From positions 9,007 through 24,043 of the forward strand of contig JAAAIG010000610.1 in assembly GCA_015852425.1 (NCBI GenBank): DNA of 15,037 nt, given 5' to 3'. Source of the DNA: Gryganskiella cystojenkinii (Eukaryota; Mortierellomycota; Mortierellomycetes; Mortierellales; Mortierellaceae). Both the position numbers and the translations under genes were made by a program. Position 1 is the stretch's first letter, and the number at the start of each line of letters is the position of its first letter. Shown piece after piece: positions 8,715 to 15,037 of this stretch. Under the pieces are notes generated by a model. That model was not told the DNA's origin and made no database searches. It saw only the letters and a program-made list of their open reading frames with translations.

Positions 8715-9184
8715 AAAAAAGAGACTGGAGCAAAATGAATCGATGGCATGAAATTGAAATAAAGAGTAATGACCAAAATGTTATTAATACCATGAAGGAA
8801 TGTATTATGCCGAGACTCCATCTCCCTGTCGATCTATCTGTTTTATGTGTCGATGTGGAGGTCAAGGCTCCTCGTGGTCTAATGAAGTTAAGCGTTCTAT
8901 GCTCGTTTCCTCGTTTTTTTCTCTCCGAGAGAAACGTTTTTTTTGACCCCTCAAAATACCATATCGAGAAATGGTACTTGCACAGCTGATCGTAAACACG
9001 CTTCTCCCACAGCACCAACATTCTTAATTGCACCTCGGATCTATCATTTTCTTTGAGAATAGCACGAAGCGATTGAACTAAAAATACACAATCGAAATTC
9101 CTCGGAAAAGCGAGCCCTACACATCCTACTAGTCATCCACAGTCTCTTACCACAGCCCAGCAGGGTAGAAGATATCGATCTCAT
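8620..9184 (-). CDS. Probable small two-exon gene of unknown function
   Basis: Exon 1 is 9184-9151 on the minus strand (MRSISSTLLGC plus one base). It is followed by a consensus donor gtaagag, a 73-nt intron, and an acceptor tatttttag at 9078. Exon 2 starts at 9077 and the phases match, giving V then QSLRAILKENDRSEVQLR and MLVLWEKRVYDQLCKYHF. This stretch looks like a charged amphipathic helix and unlike shadow translation. The start, MRSISSTLLGCVQSLRAIL, faintly recalls LYR-type mitochondrial assembly factors, but I do not recognise the family. The frame stays open to 8620 (163 aa in total). The part after about residue 60 (FLSERKKRGNEHRT.. then a hydrophobic LITFWSLLFISIS) looks less protein-like, so the true end may be earlier or a second intron may exist. 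As drawn, its 3' end overlaps the tail of the plus-strand F-box-family gene by 95 nt. Confidence 0.42.
8920..8938. repeat. Short perfect hairpin flanked by T runs
   Basis: The stretch contains tttctct-ccg-agagaaa, a 7-bp stem with a 3-nt loop, with T runs on both sides. It lies inside the doubtful distal part of exon 2 of the small minus-strand gene. It may be a 3' end element or chance. Confidence 0.4.
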
Positions 9185-9315
9185 CTCTAGAAAAAACGGA
9201 AGTATGGCGTTATTTCAACGGTCTCATCTAAATCGCTTTGCATATTCCCCTCCCTTTATTGAGAGGGGAGAGGGCAATGGAGGTTAATCACGATGCTGAC
9301 CAAGCGAAGGAGAGA
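9185..9315. other. Gene-free stretch left of the MITE
   Basis: This would be the upstream region of the small minus-strand gene. It contains an imperfect hairpin around 9247-9267 (cccctc .. gagggg). No gene was seen. Confidence 0.45.
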
Positions 9316-9317
9316 TA

Positions 9318-9528
9318 CAGTCAACCGCACTCAATTTGGGTGTTTTCGACAAAAGGTGTTTTCGACAAAAGGTGTTAGCCCTCGTTGACAATTCAAATTG
9401 GCCACCTTTGAATAATTTTTAGCCGCCAATTTACATGGGTTTAGTGCGTATAGCTTAAGGACAAATTGAATTGTCAACGAGGGCTAACACCTTTTGTCGA
9501 AAACACCCAAATTGAGTGCGGTTGACTG
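9318..9528. mobile_element. 211-bp MITE with long terminal inverted repeats and TA target duplication
   Basis: The left end reads CAGTCAACCGCACTCAATTT. The right end is its exact reverse complement, and the arms remain complementary for about 67 bp to GACAATTCAA. TA occurs at 9316-9317 and 9529-9530 directly outside the ends. A CAGT terminus plus TA duplication is typical of Tc1/mariner-derived MITEs. The centre (about 9401-9462) is AT-rich and has no coding capacity, so the element is non-autonomous and would need a transposase supplied elsewhere. The left arm carries one extra 16-bp unit. The arms could also fold into a long hairpin RNA if transcribed. Confidence 0.9.
9339..9370. repeat. 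16-bp tandem duplication inside the left MITE arm
   Basis: The unit ggtgttttcgacaaaa occurs at 9339-9354 and again at 9355-9370. The right arm has only one copy, so the duplication arose in the left arm after the arms were symmetrical. Confidence 0.92.
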
Positions 9529-9530
9529 TA

Positions 9531-10106
9531 TTCTCGACTCCAAAAAGATTAGCGTGGGATTGTTATTACTGCCTCGGCATCATTTACTTTTCCATGTTCA
9601 ACGAGTTCAGGAACAGGTCTAGTTTTGATCTCCTCTCATTATAACTAGAGTCCACGGATCGAGGGATCTGGGTATTGTAATGGAGCCTTTAAACAGCCGT
9701 GCACTAATTCGCTCCGGTCAGCGACAGGATGGTATTTTAGGCATTACGCCTCCATCTACCTGAACCTGCAGGATATTACTTATAATAAAAGTGTTGATAT
9801 TATTATACATTTTTTTGATGTGTGAGTCAAGATTCGGTGAACTTGTTTCGATTTGACTTAAAGTGATGAAAAGACGTAGAACAAAAAATAGACTGTAAGA
9901 AGTCGTAAAAGAGTTGTCGGTGGCAGAGTTGGTCATGCCTAGCGCACTGTCAATCGTTTCTTTCGCACAGTTCTTTACCATGGGTCAATCTCGACGTTTT
10001 GATTTGGTGGGTGCCAAAATTTATTCAGAATGCGAATACAGAATGAGCCTGCTTAACACATTCCTTCAAGTAGGTGAAACATGGTCCCATTCGTTTTCTC
10101 GTTTTA
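9531..10106. other. Gene-free AT-rich stretch, possible coding relic
   Basis: No confident gene. On the minus strand an ATG at 9981 opens a frame beginning MVKNCAKETIDSALGMTNSA, which faintly resembles the KETxGxALG repeat of CsbD-like fungal stress proteins. The rest of the frame (to 9718) is unlike protein, so this could be an eroded fragment or chance. Confidence 0.3.
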
Positions 10107-10289
10107 TCAGACCATGTAGGAGTTCTCGGCAACGGCCTTCTTCTCTTCTTCGGCGGTCTGGAAGGTGGATTCTTCGGGCGAGGCGATGGTCTGCTGGTTC
10201 AGCTTCTCCTCAGTTGACTGGGTGTTCATGTCGGAGTTCTTTCTGAGTTCCACGGTAAAGCCAAGGAAGTAAAACTTGAATCCTGCCAT
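10107..10289 (-). CDS. Small hypothetical protein, 60 aa
   Basis: The ORF reads MAGFKFYFLGFTVELRKN, then an acidic/polar half (QQTIASPEESTFQTAEEEKK), ending AVAENSYMV. The ATG has a good context (aaatATGGC). The preceding 150 nt on this strand form a CT-rich leader (ctttctttttcttcatccct; ctcttctccctctcttcc) typical of expressed genes in this window. Codons favour C or T in third position. The start (MAGFKFYFLG) and the SPEEs-F-EEEKK tail loosely recall fungal ATP synthase subunit k (Atp19), but the membrane segment expected between them is absent, so this is at best a degenerate or truncated relative and more likely something else. Three copies of a 19-bp motif lie upstream (10450-10706). Nothing firmer can be said about function. 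Confidence 0.45.
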   Translation of the reverse strand: MAGFKFYFLGFTVELRKNSDMNTQSTEEKLNQQTIASPEESTFQTAEEEKKAVAENSYMV

Positions 10290-10449
10290 ATTTAGTCTTT
10301 TTGTAGTAAGTAAGGCACGGGTACGGGAAGAGAGGGAGAAGAGAAGATGAAAGAAGTTTGTTTGACTGAGGGATGAAGAAAAAGAAAGGTAGCAGAACGA
10401 ATTCGCTTTAAACTCGTTTATTGTTCGGAATACTGACAAGAAATAGTGG

Positions 10450-10706
10450 GCGAAGTCGACGGACAGCGTTCAGAATGGTCTTGCCAAGAAATGGAAGGCG
10501 AAAACGACGGATTGTGCCAACTACAGGCACTGCTGGCGCTTCACTTTTTTAGTCAAGTTATATGAGAGATTACTGTGTTTATTCAGAAGGCGAGGGGGGG
10601 GGCGAAGATGTTATGTTTGCTGTCGACTTTGGAACATTCTTATTTTTCGCACCAATCGGACCAGTTAGTTCCTTTTGATCCTTTGGAGCAAAGTCGACGG
10701 ATTGCG
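10450..10706. repeat. Three copies of a 19-bp motif, GCRAARTCGACGGATTGYG
   Basis: Imperfect copies lie at 10450-10468 (gcgaagtcgacggacagcg), 10498-10516 (gcgaaaacgacggattgtg) and 10688-10706 (gcaaagtcgacggattgcg). A partial reversed copy (gtcgacttt) lies at about 10623. They sit in the region upstream of the 60-aa minus-strand ORF. They could be regulatory sites or remnants of a repeat. Confidence 0.6.
10594..10602. repeat. Nine-base poly-G run
   Basis: An uninterrupted G9 on the plus strand, within a G-rich context (ggcgaggggg). Seen directly. Confidence 0.85.
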
Positions 10707-10713
10707 TGATGAG

Positions 10714-10786
10714 TTATTCGAAGAGAATCACAACCAGGTGACCGCAGAGACCGGAAAAGACGCCGCAAAGGAAGCCGTAGGCGGCT
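10714..10786 (-). other. Exon-like segment of unknown gene
   Basis: On the minus strand a pyrimidine-rich tract ending tttctttgactcag is followed by one base and 23 codons reading AAYGFLCGVFSGLCGH.. to a TAA at 10716-10714. Third codon positions are almost all C or T, like the genes in this window, and the peptide is hydrophobic and Gly/Cys-rich. It would be a terminal exon, but I could not find a matching upstream exon, so the gene is not established. Confidence 0.28.
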
Positions 10787-10853
10787 CTGAGTCAAAGAAA
10801 AGAATAGAGAAAGAAAGAGTCGCACCAGTCGATGATTGATTGCCTTGCCATTG

Positions 10854-10897
10854 CCCCTGCCCCTTGCCCTGCCCCTTGCCCTTGCCCTTGGCCCCCT
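10854..10897 (-). repeat. (GGGCAA)-type minisatellite with G-quadruplex potential
   Basis: The minus strand carries repeated GGGCAA and GGGGCA units, with at least six runs of three or more G separated by 2-3 nt. This satisfies the usual G-quadruplex pattern. The plus strand shows the matching cccttgccctgccccttgcc. Confidence 0.8.
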
Positions 10898-11170
10898 GCA
10901 TCCCACCATCTCGGAAAAGCGTGAAGGTAAACAAAGAGCAACGCCCTCGCCCTCAACAGAAACTCGTGCAGACAAAGTGCAACGGACTCATGAATGTTAG
11001 TCTAGCCTTCATGAATATTATTCCATCCTTCTCTGAGGTCATCTGACTCTGAGCGAAATATTGGTCAATTGTCAAAGTTGTTGAGAGTAACCAGCCGAAT
11101 CCATACACCATAAACATCTCTTTTGTCCTAGCTTTCGGGGAAGTGTCTATTTGTCGTCCAGGCTGATACT

Positions 11171-11280
11171 GCTTGCTTGTCGTCCAATGCTCTTGTTTGT
11201 CTTTCATCTGTTGCCTTTTTCTTTGTTTGCATGCCAAAAATCTAAAATTCGATGAGCGAGGGCGAGGGCGAGTGAAAAGG
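11171..11280 (+). repeat. Left copy of a diverged inverted dispersed repeat
   Basis: Ordered landmarks are GCTTGCTTGTCGTCC, GCTCTTGTTTGTC, CTTTGTTTG, a T/A-rich patch and GAGGGCGAGGGCGAG. The same order is found on the minus strand at 11962-12097. The copies are clearly diverged, with several small gaps. Confidence 0.6.
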
Positions 11281-11404
11281 CAAAAGCTAAAACTCAGCAA
11301 GAGAGTAGCACAGCACAGTTGAGGCAAAAGCTAAAACTCAGCAAGAGAATAGCACAGCACAGTTGAGGCTAAAGCTAAAACTCAGGTGTAGCACAGCATA
11401 GTTG
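11278..11404 (+). repeat. 44-bp tandem repeat, three units
   Basis: Units lie at 11278-11321 and 11322-11365 (one mismatch between them) and 11366-11404 (shorter by five bases). Each starts aggcaaaagctaaaactcag and ends tagcacagcacagttg or a near variant. It begins inside the end of the left dispersed-repeat copy. Confidence 0.93.
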
Positions 11405-11961
11405 ATAGTTCGCGCAAATTTCTTTAATGTTTATGGGGGCACTCCCTCAATAGCTTGATGTTCCAATGAGAAGGACGGTTTGTTGTGCTTGAAAGTTCCT
11501 CTTCTAACTACTACCCAGGCTGACTTCAGATTTTCGTTTTTACCTCCCCCAATACATTAGTTAACAGTAACTAATCTCTCTTTATGCCAACTGAGACAAG
11601 GGAAACTCCAAGTGGCATGTCAGCAGTGAGTCCCGCACCATCAGTTATAGGGACTTTGACATGATGCACACGCTCAAGTCTTAGAGATCTCACTCGTTTT
11701 CTTCTCTCCTGGGCTATTCTATTCGCTTAATGCGCAAACAATGGAAATGGATAGACAGATAGGAAAGCATCAAAAATCAGCGGACGACGTCTAAAAAAAT
11801 CTAATGATAACTAGAGGCTATCCCTTTTCATTATTAGCACAACTCTGATCATCAAGCCGGGAACCCAAACATGGAGCGTGTACTGTGCTCATGATGTTGA
11901 AGGGATACTGGTTTTTTTCAGAAAATTCAAGAGGCATTGCCTTGCTCACCTGGAAATACTT
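11405..11961. other. Gene-free stretch inside the repeat island
   Basis: No gene, RNA or further repeat was recognised apart from the short hairpin at 11556-11575. Codon-like bias is absent in all frames. Confidence 0.5.
11556..11575. repeat. Perfect 8-bp inverted repeat, 4-nt loop
   Basis: ATTAGTTA, then ACAG, then TAACTAAT. Isolated hairpin in non-coding sequence with no visible gene context. Confidence 0.6.
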
Positions 11962-12097
11962 CTCTCGCCTTCGCCCTCACCCATGCTTTTCACTAAATTA
12001 AGTTCTTTGGGAAGCCAAACAAAGAAACACTATGAAAAGTGGACGACAGAAAATAAAGTCTCGGATGACAAACAAGAGCACCAAACAACAAGCAAGT
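11962..12097 (-). repeat. Right copy of the diverged inverted dispersed repeat
   Basis: Read on the minus strand it runs GCTTGTTGTTTGGTGCTC, TTGTTTGTC, a longer insert, CTTTGTTTGGCTTCCCAAAG and GGTGAGGGCGAAGGCGAG. This follows the same order as the plus-strand copy at 11171-11280. Confidence 0.6.
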
Positions 12098-12288
12098 TGT
12101 CGGAGGCGCTGTTTTGGCACTGGTTTTCAAAATGCAACAACACCGTGGACGTCCTCTTGCTGTGTTTTCGATCAAAATGGCTTGTGTTCATTAATAAAAT
12201 TGCTTTTACCTTTTCACTCGCCCTCGCCGCAGTTCGGAATGCGACGTTGAACACAGCTCAAAAATAATAACGCGCTTGGGCGAGGGCG

Positions 12289-12640
12289 CAACATCTGATT
12301 TGATGACCGACACAGGAGGTATTGGAGAAGAATGCGCTTTTGACGAGGACCAAGGCACAAAATAAAGCGATTTAAGAATAATTGATTCTCGTTTTTCTTG
12401 AGGTTTGGTCCAGTTCTATGGAGTCAATAGATCACATTTCCACCTTTCCTGTGGCCACCAATCGCCAATCCCTTCATCATCTCTAATGCCAGACAGAACT
12501 CGAAAGGAAACAGTGCCTGTGCCAAAGGAATCGCCTGTTAACAAATTTCTGCCCTCTTTGTTCAATGACGATGTTGCATTTGCATTTATTTGTTTCGTTT
12601 TGTTTTCGTATCTGTCCTATGCTGGTATGTGTGTGTGGGA
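12289..12640. other. Downstream region of the ammonium transporter gene
   Basis: This contains the 3' flank of the transporter gene (minus strand) and otherwise nothing recognisable. A plus-strand ORF at 12405-12725 runs into the transporter antisense and shows no protein-like features. Confidence 0.5.
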
Positions 12641-14507
12641 CTACGCTGAAGGTTCAACGACAACAGCAGGAGCAGCCGCAGGTGTCGAAGTAGGGTGGTT
12701 GGCCTCCTCCATGGCTCTCAAATGAAAAGCTCCAACGGTTTGCATAGGGTTACCGACAGTCAGAGAACTATCAGTCATGGCCTTTGGTAAGAACCCATAG
12801 GCAGTCTCACCCATCTGAGCCATATCTGTACCCATCTCCTCCTCATTCTCGTTCAAACGCAATTTCATTCCGGGGATACGGTTCATAATCGCCAAGATCA
12901 CATACGTGCAGACAAAACTCCAAACCGTGACCGATCCAATAGCGGCCATTTGGATCAAGATACGATGGTAGTTACCATCCAAGAATCCACCGAGAGGAAC
13001 ATCCGTAGCCCCCAAAGGGTAAGAGAGGGCCATAATGGATTGTTGAGCAAAGACACCCGTCAACAAAAGGCCAACAAGACCTCCGACGTAATGAACGGCA
13101 AAGACATCCAAGGCATCGTCGAAATGGTATTTGGATTTCCAAGCGACGCACAAGTTGCAGATAGCGGAACCCAAGACACCGAAGACCAAAGACGAAGCGC
13201 CAGAGACGTAACCGGAACCAGGGGTAATGGTAGCTAAACCAGCGACAGCGCCGGTACAGTATCCGATCAAGGACAACTTTCTTTCATGACGGTAATCGAG
13301 CAAGACCCAAACGAGTCCTCCGACGCTTCCAGCCAAATGGGTATTGATCAACGCTTGAATTGCACGAGCGTTGGCGGCCAAAGCGGAGCCAGCATTGAAT
13401 CCAAACCAACCAAACCACAAGAGACCGGTGCCGATGTAGACAAACGAGACGTTATGGGGTTGAGTGGATTTACCATAATCCTTACGCTTGCCCAAGACGA
13501 GAGCGTAAGCGACAGCAGCGGATCCTGAGGAAATATGAACTGGGGTACCACCGGCATAATCCATGATACCGCGAACGGCCAACCAACCGTTGGGAGACCA
13601 AATCCAATATGTGGTGAAATTGTAAACGACGGTGGACCAGATAAACAGGAAGACGATCGAGGGACCCATACGCATGCGCTCTGCAGAAGCACCGAAAGCC
13701 AAAGCAGGGGTAATACAGGCAAACATGAGTTGGAAAATGAAAAAAGTCGCCGACGGAAGGTTGGGTGCGTTTGGGTGAGCGTTCCAACCGACTCCCCTGC
13801 CGACGAAATGTTTGAGGTTTCCGATAAATGGTCCACCGGTCTCGGAGAAGGTGAGAGAGTATCCCCAGAAATACCACTATTGTAATGATAACAGAACGAG
13901 AAAGAGAATGGACACAGGGACGTGGAAAGAGACCGATGAGGCGGCTGCGCATTAGAAAATGAGGGGAGGACGGTCTTGTGCAACTCTACGCAATCACACC
14001 CCCCCAAAAAGGACAGACGCAAACAATTCGGACGAATAGCAACAAGTGGAGGAGAAAGGGGTAAGAAGTTCTTACCTGAATGGAAACGACAGAGACAGCG
14101 ATCATGGTCAAGAACATGAGCGAAAGTGCATTCTTGGAACGGGCAAGACCACTGTAAAATAGACCCAGTCCTGGACACTTTTCGTACATAAAAACAAAAA
14201 CACGAAATAATACGTCAGAGCCACCATTGCGAATAGATAATCGAAACACATGTTTGCCGCACGAGCAAGGGATTTTTTTTGCGTACCATCAAGAAAACGA
14301 GGGCTGTAGACATCTGTTTGCAAGAATTTCAGGGATAAAGTATCAAATAGAGGATCGTCGGTCGGACAAAAGGAAGGTGAGTACACAGGCGTGGGAGAGT
14401 TGCGACGTTGGCATGCAGTTTGCCCCACGCTCAAAGGAAATGAAAGTACGAACCAAAATCCAGGCAATCGAGCCTGAATCGTATTGGGGAGCTGCTGTAG
14501 GGTCCAT
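12641..14507 (-). CDS. AMT: Ammonium transporter (Amt/Mep/Rh family), four exons, 472 aa
   Basis: This plasma-membrane protein takes up ammonium as a nitrogen source. Exons on the minus strand: 14507-14454 (MDPTAAPQYDSGSIAWIL), 14313-14287 (MSTALVFLM, only 27 nt), 14177-14076 (CPGLGLFYSGLARSKNAL..SIQ) and 13876-12641. All junctions are phase 0 and the joined protein aligns with fungal Mep proteins from end to end, with about 11 membrane spans expected. Key residues: gate Phe113 in MFACITPALAFGASAERM, Asp167 and His175 in MDYAGGTPVHISSG, and His323 in DVFAVHYVGGLVG. Both pore histidines are present, as in Mep2-type proteins; yeast Mep1 and Mep3 have Glu at the first position. The cytosolic tail has the conserved EEEMGTDMAQMGETAYG (about 406-422), then ends in a low-complexity TPAAAPAVVVEPSA. 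Donors are gttcgt, gtacgc and gtaaga. The exon 1 donor gttcgt is the weakest. Confidence 0.94.
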
Positions 14508-14900
14508 TGTTGTCGGCAAAACGATGGGACTACAGGGAGCGTGAGAGAAGTAAAGTCGGGTTAAGGGGGAAAGAGAGGAGAATTGAGTGAAAGAGGAAAG
14601 AACAAGAACGAGAAAAAGAAAAAAGAGAATAATATTTAAAGAAAGGAAGGGGAGAGGACGGAAGTGGAGGTGGGCAACGAGAACCAGTCAACTCTCACCT
14701 CTTTTCAAAGCGGAGAAAGCGACGCCAAGGACCACTCAACGGATGACCCCAGCATCAATAAAGCAAAAGCCTCTTACCCCCAACAACAATGAGGAGTACT
14801 TTCTTCTCCACTCACTTTTTTTTTTCTCGGGCACTTCAGGAAATTGATCGGGTTCTCAGGTACTAGTTTGCAACTCCATAAAAAAAAAATACTATGAAAA
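14508..14900 (-). promoter_or_regulatory. Upstream region of the ammonium transporter gene
   Basis: On the minus strand the 14530-14680 stretch is strongly CT-rich, like the other leaders in this window. A TATA-like TTTAAATA lies at 14633-14640, 126 nt or more before the ATG. No clear HGATAR (GATA-factor) site was seen here, although nitrogen-regulated transporters often carry them. Confidence 0.45.
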
Positions 14901-14910
14901 AGAGTGTGCC

Positions 14911-15010
14911 CAGACCCTGTTCTTTACCCCACGCTGCTCTTCACCCCACAGACCCTGCTTTTTCACCCCCTGAACGCAGTATAGTCCAACAACCCATAGT
15001 CGCTCACCCC
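14911..15010. repeat. Clustered ACCCC repeats near the window edge
   Basis: Related units are cagaccctgttctttacccc (14911-14930), ctgctcttcaccccac (14934-14949), agaccctgctttttcacccc (14950-14969) and gtcgctcaccccgt (from 14999). AGACCCTG is repeated exactly. The opposite strand reads GTGGGG twice, which fits the CreA/Mig1-type site SYGGRG. They lie 400 nt or more upstream of the transporter start, so they may belong to it or to a gene outside the window. Confidence 0.5.
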
Positions 15011-15037
15011 GTACGTGAAAAACGAATCTGTAATAAA

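Larger units (their letters stand above)
10942..12288. repeat. Cluster of GGGCGAGGGCGAG repeat copies in both orientations
   Basis: Five sites share this core: 10942-10954 (minus), 11256-11272 (plus), 11962-11981 (minus, one change), 12209-12228 (minus) and 12278-12288 (plus). Two of them (11256-11280 and 12209-12228) also share the following GTGAAAAGG. The cluster lies entirely within the gene-poor island. Confidence 0.7.

Noticed and set aside
8920..8938. Hairpin with T run as a transcription terminator
   Set aside because: Intrinsic terminators of this kind are bacterial; in this fungal context the hairpin has no assigned role.
9717..9981. CsbD-like stress protein on the minus strand
   Set aside because: Only about 20 residues (KETIDSALG region) resemble the family. 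The rest is AT-rich and unlike protein, so it was kept only as a possible relic.
10640..10975. Minus-strand ORF rich in Arg and Gly (RARARGRARGRGNGK)
   Set aside because: The Arg/Gly stretch is translation of the GGGCAA minisatellite. All three frames are open there because of the repeat.
12405..12725. Plus-strand ORF of 106 aa
   Set aside because: Its end is antisense to the tail of the ammonium transporter and its sequence shows no protein-like pattern.
1..15037. tRNA, rRNA, CRISPR array, or bacterial-type defence or secretion system
   Set aside because: Reading both strands showed no cloverleaf with A/B boxes, no rRNA-like sequence, no regularly spaced repeats with unique spacers, and no bacterial operon structure.

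Overview
The window is eukaryotic, most likely from a filamentous fungus of the Mucoromycota and probably a Mortierella-type (Mortierellaceae) species. The grounds are compact genes with short GT-AG introns of 73-200 nt, pyrimidine-rich leaders, housekeeping proteins of fungal type, and several large, almost intronless F-box/LRR-like proteins of the kind that are expanded in Mortierella genomes. The genus-level call is inference. Kingdom and gene identities are read from the sequence.

Layout. At 1-910 lies the C-terminal part of an LRR/F-box-family protein; a TAA cuts off its acidic Ser/Asp tail, which stays open for 44 more codons. At 1165-2208 (+) is a four-exon gene for mitochondrial ribosomal protein bL9m, rebuilt from splice sites and containing a 21-nt exon. 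At 2496-3436 (-), convergent with it, is a four-exon ARL2-type small GTPase of 184 aa. A shared 749-nt upstream region separates ARL2 from a 779-aa F-box/LRR protein (4186-6525, +). A second F-box/LRR-like protein (7055-8714, +) follows; its two open frames must be joined by a 139-nt intron or a +1 frame break, and its 5' end is unresolved.

From about 8.7 to 12.6 kb lies a gene-poor, repeat-rich island. It holds a probable small two-exon minus-strand gene (8620-9184), a 211-bp MITE with TA target duplication and mariner-like ends, a 60-aa minus-strand ORF (10107-10289), a minus-strand G-quadruplex minisatellite, a three-unit 44-bp tandem repeat, and a family of short repeats built around GGGCGAGGGCGAG.

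At 12641-14507 (-) is a four-exon ammonium transporter (Amt/Mep/Rh, 472 aa) with both pore histidines and a 27-nt exon. Its upstream region has a TATA-like box, a long CT-rich leader (coding strand) and, near the window edge, clustered CACCCC motifs.

The genes do not form a pathway. Three housekeeping or nutrient genes (mitochondrial translation, tubulin/mitochondrial GTPase, ammonium uptake) are interspersed with members of a fast-evolving F-box/LRR family. I did not find a convincing new defence or mobile system. The most promising unexplained material is the hidden small gene at 8.6-9.2 kb and the repeat island beside it.
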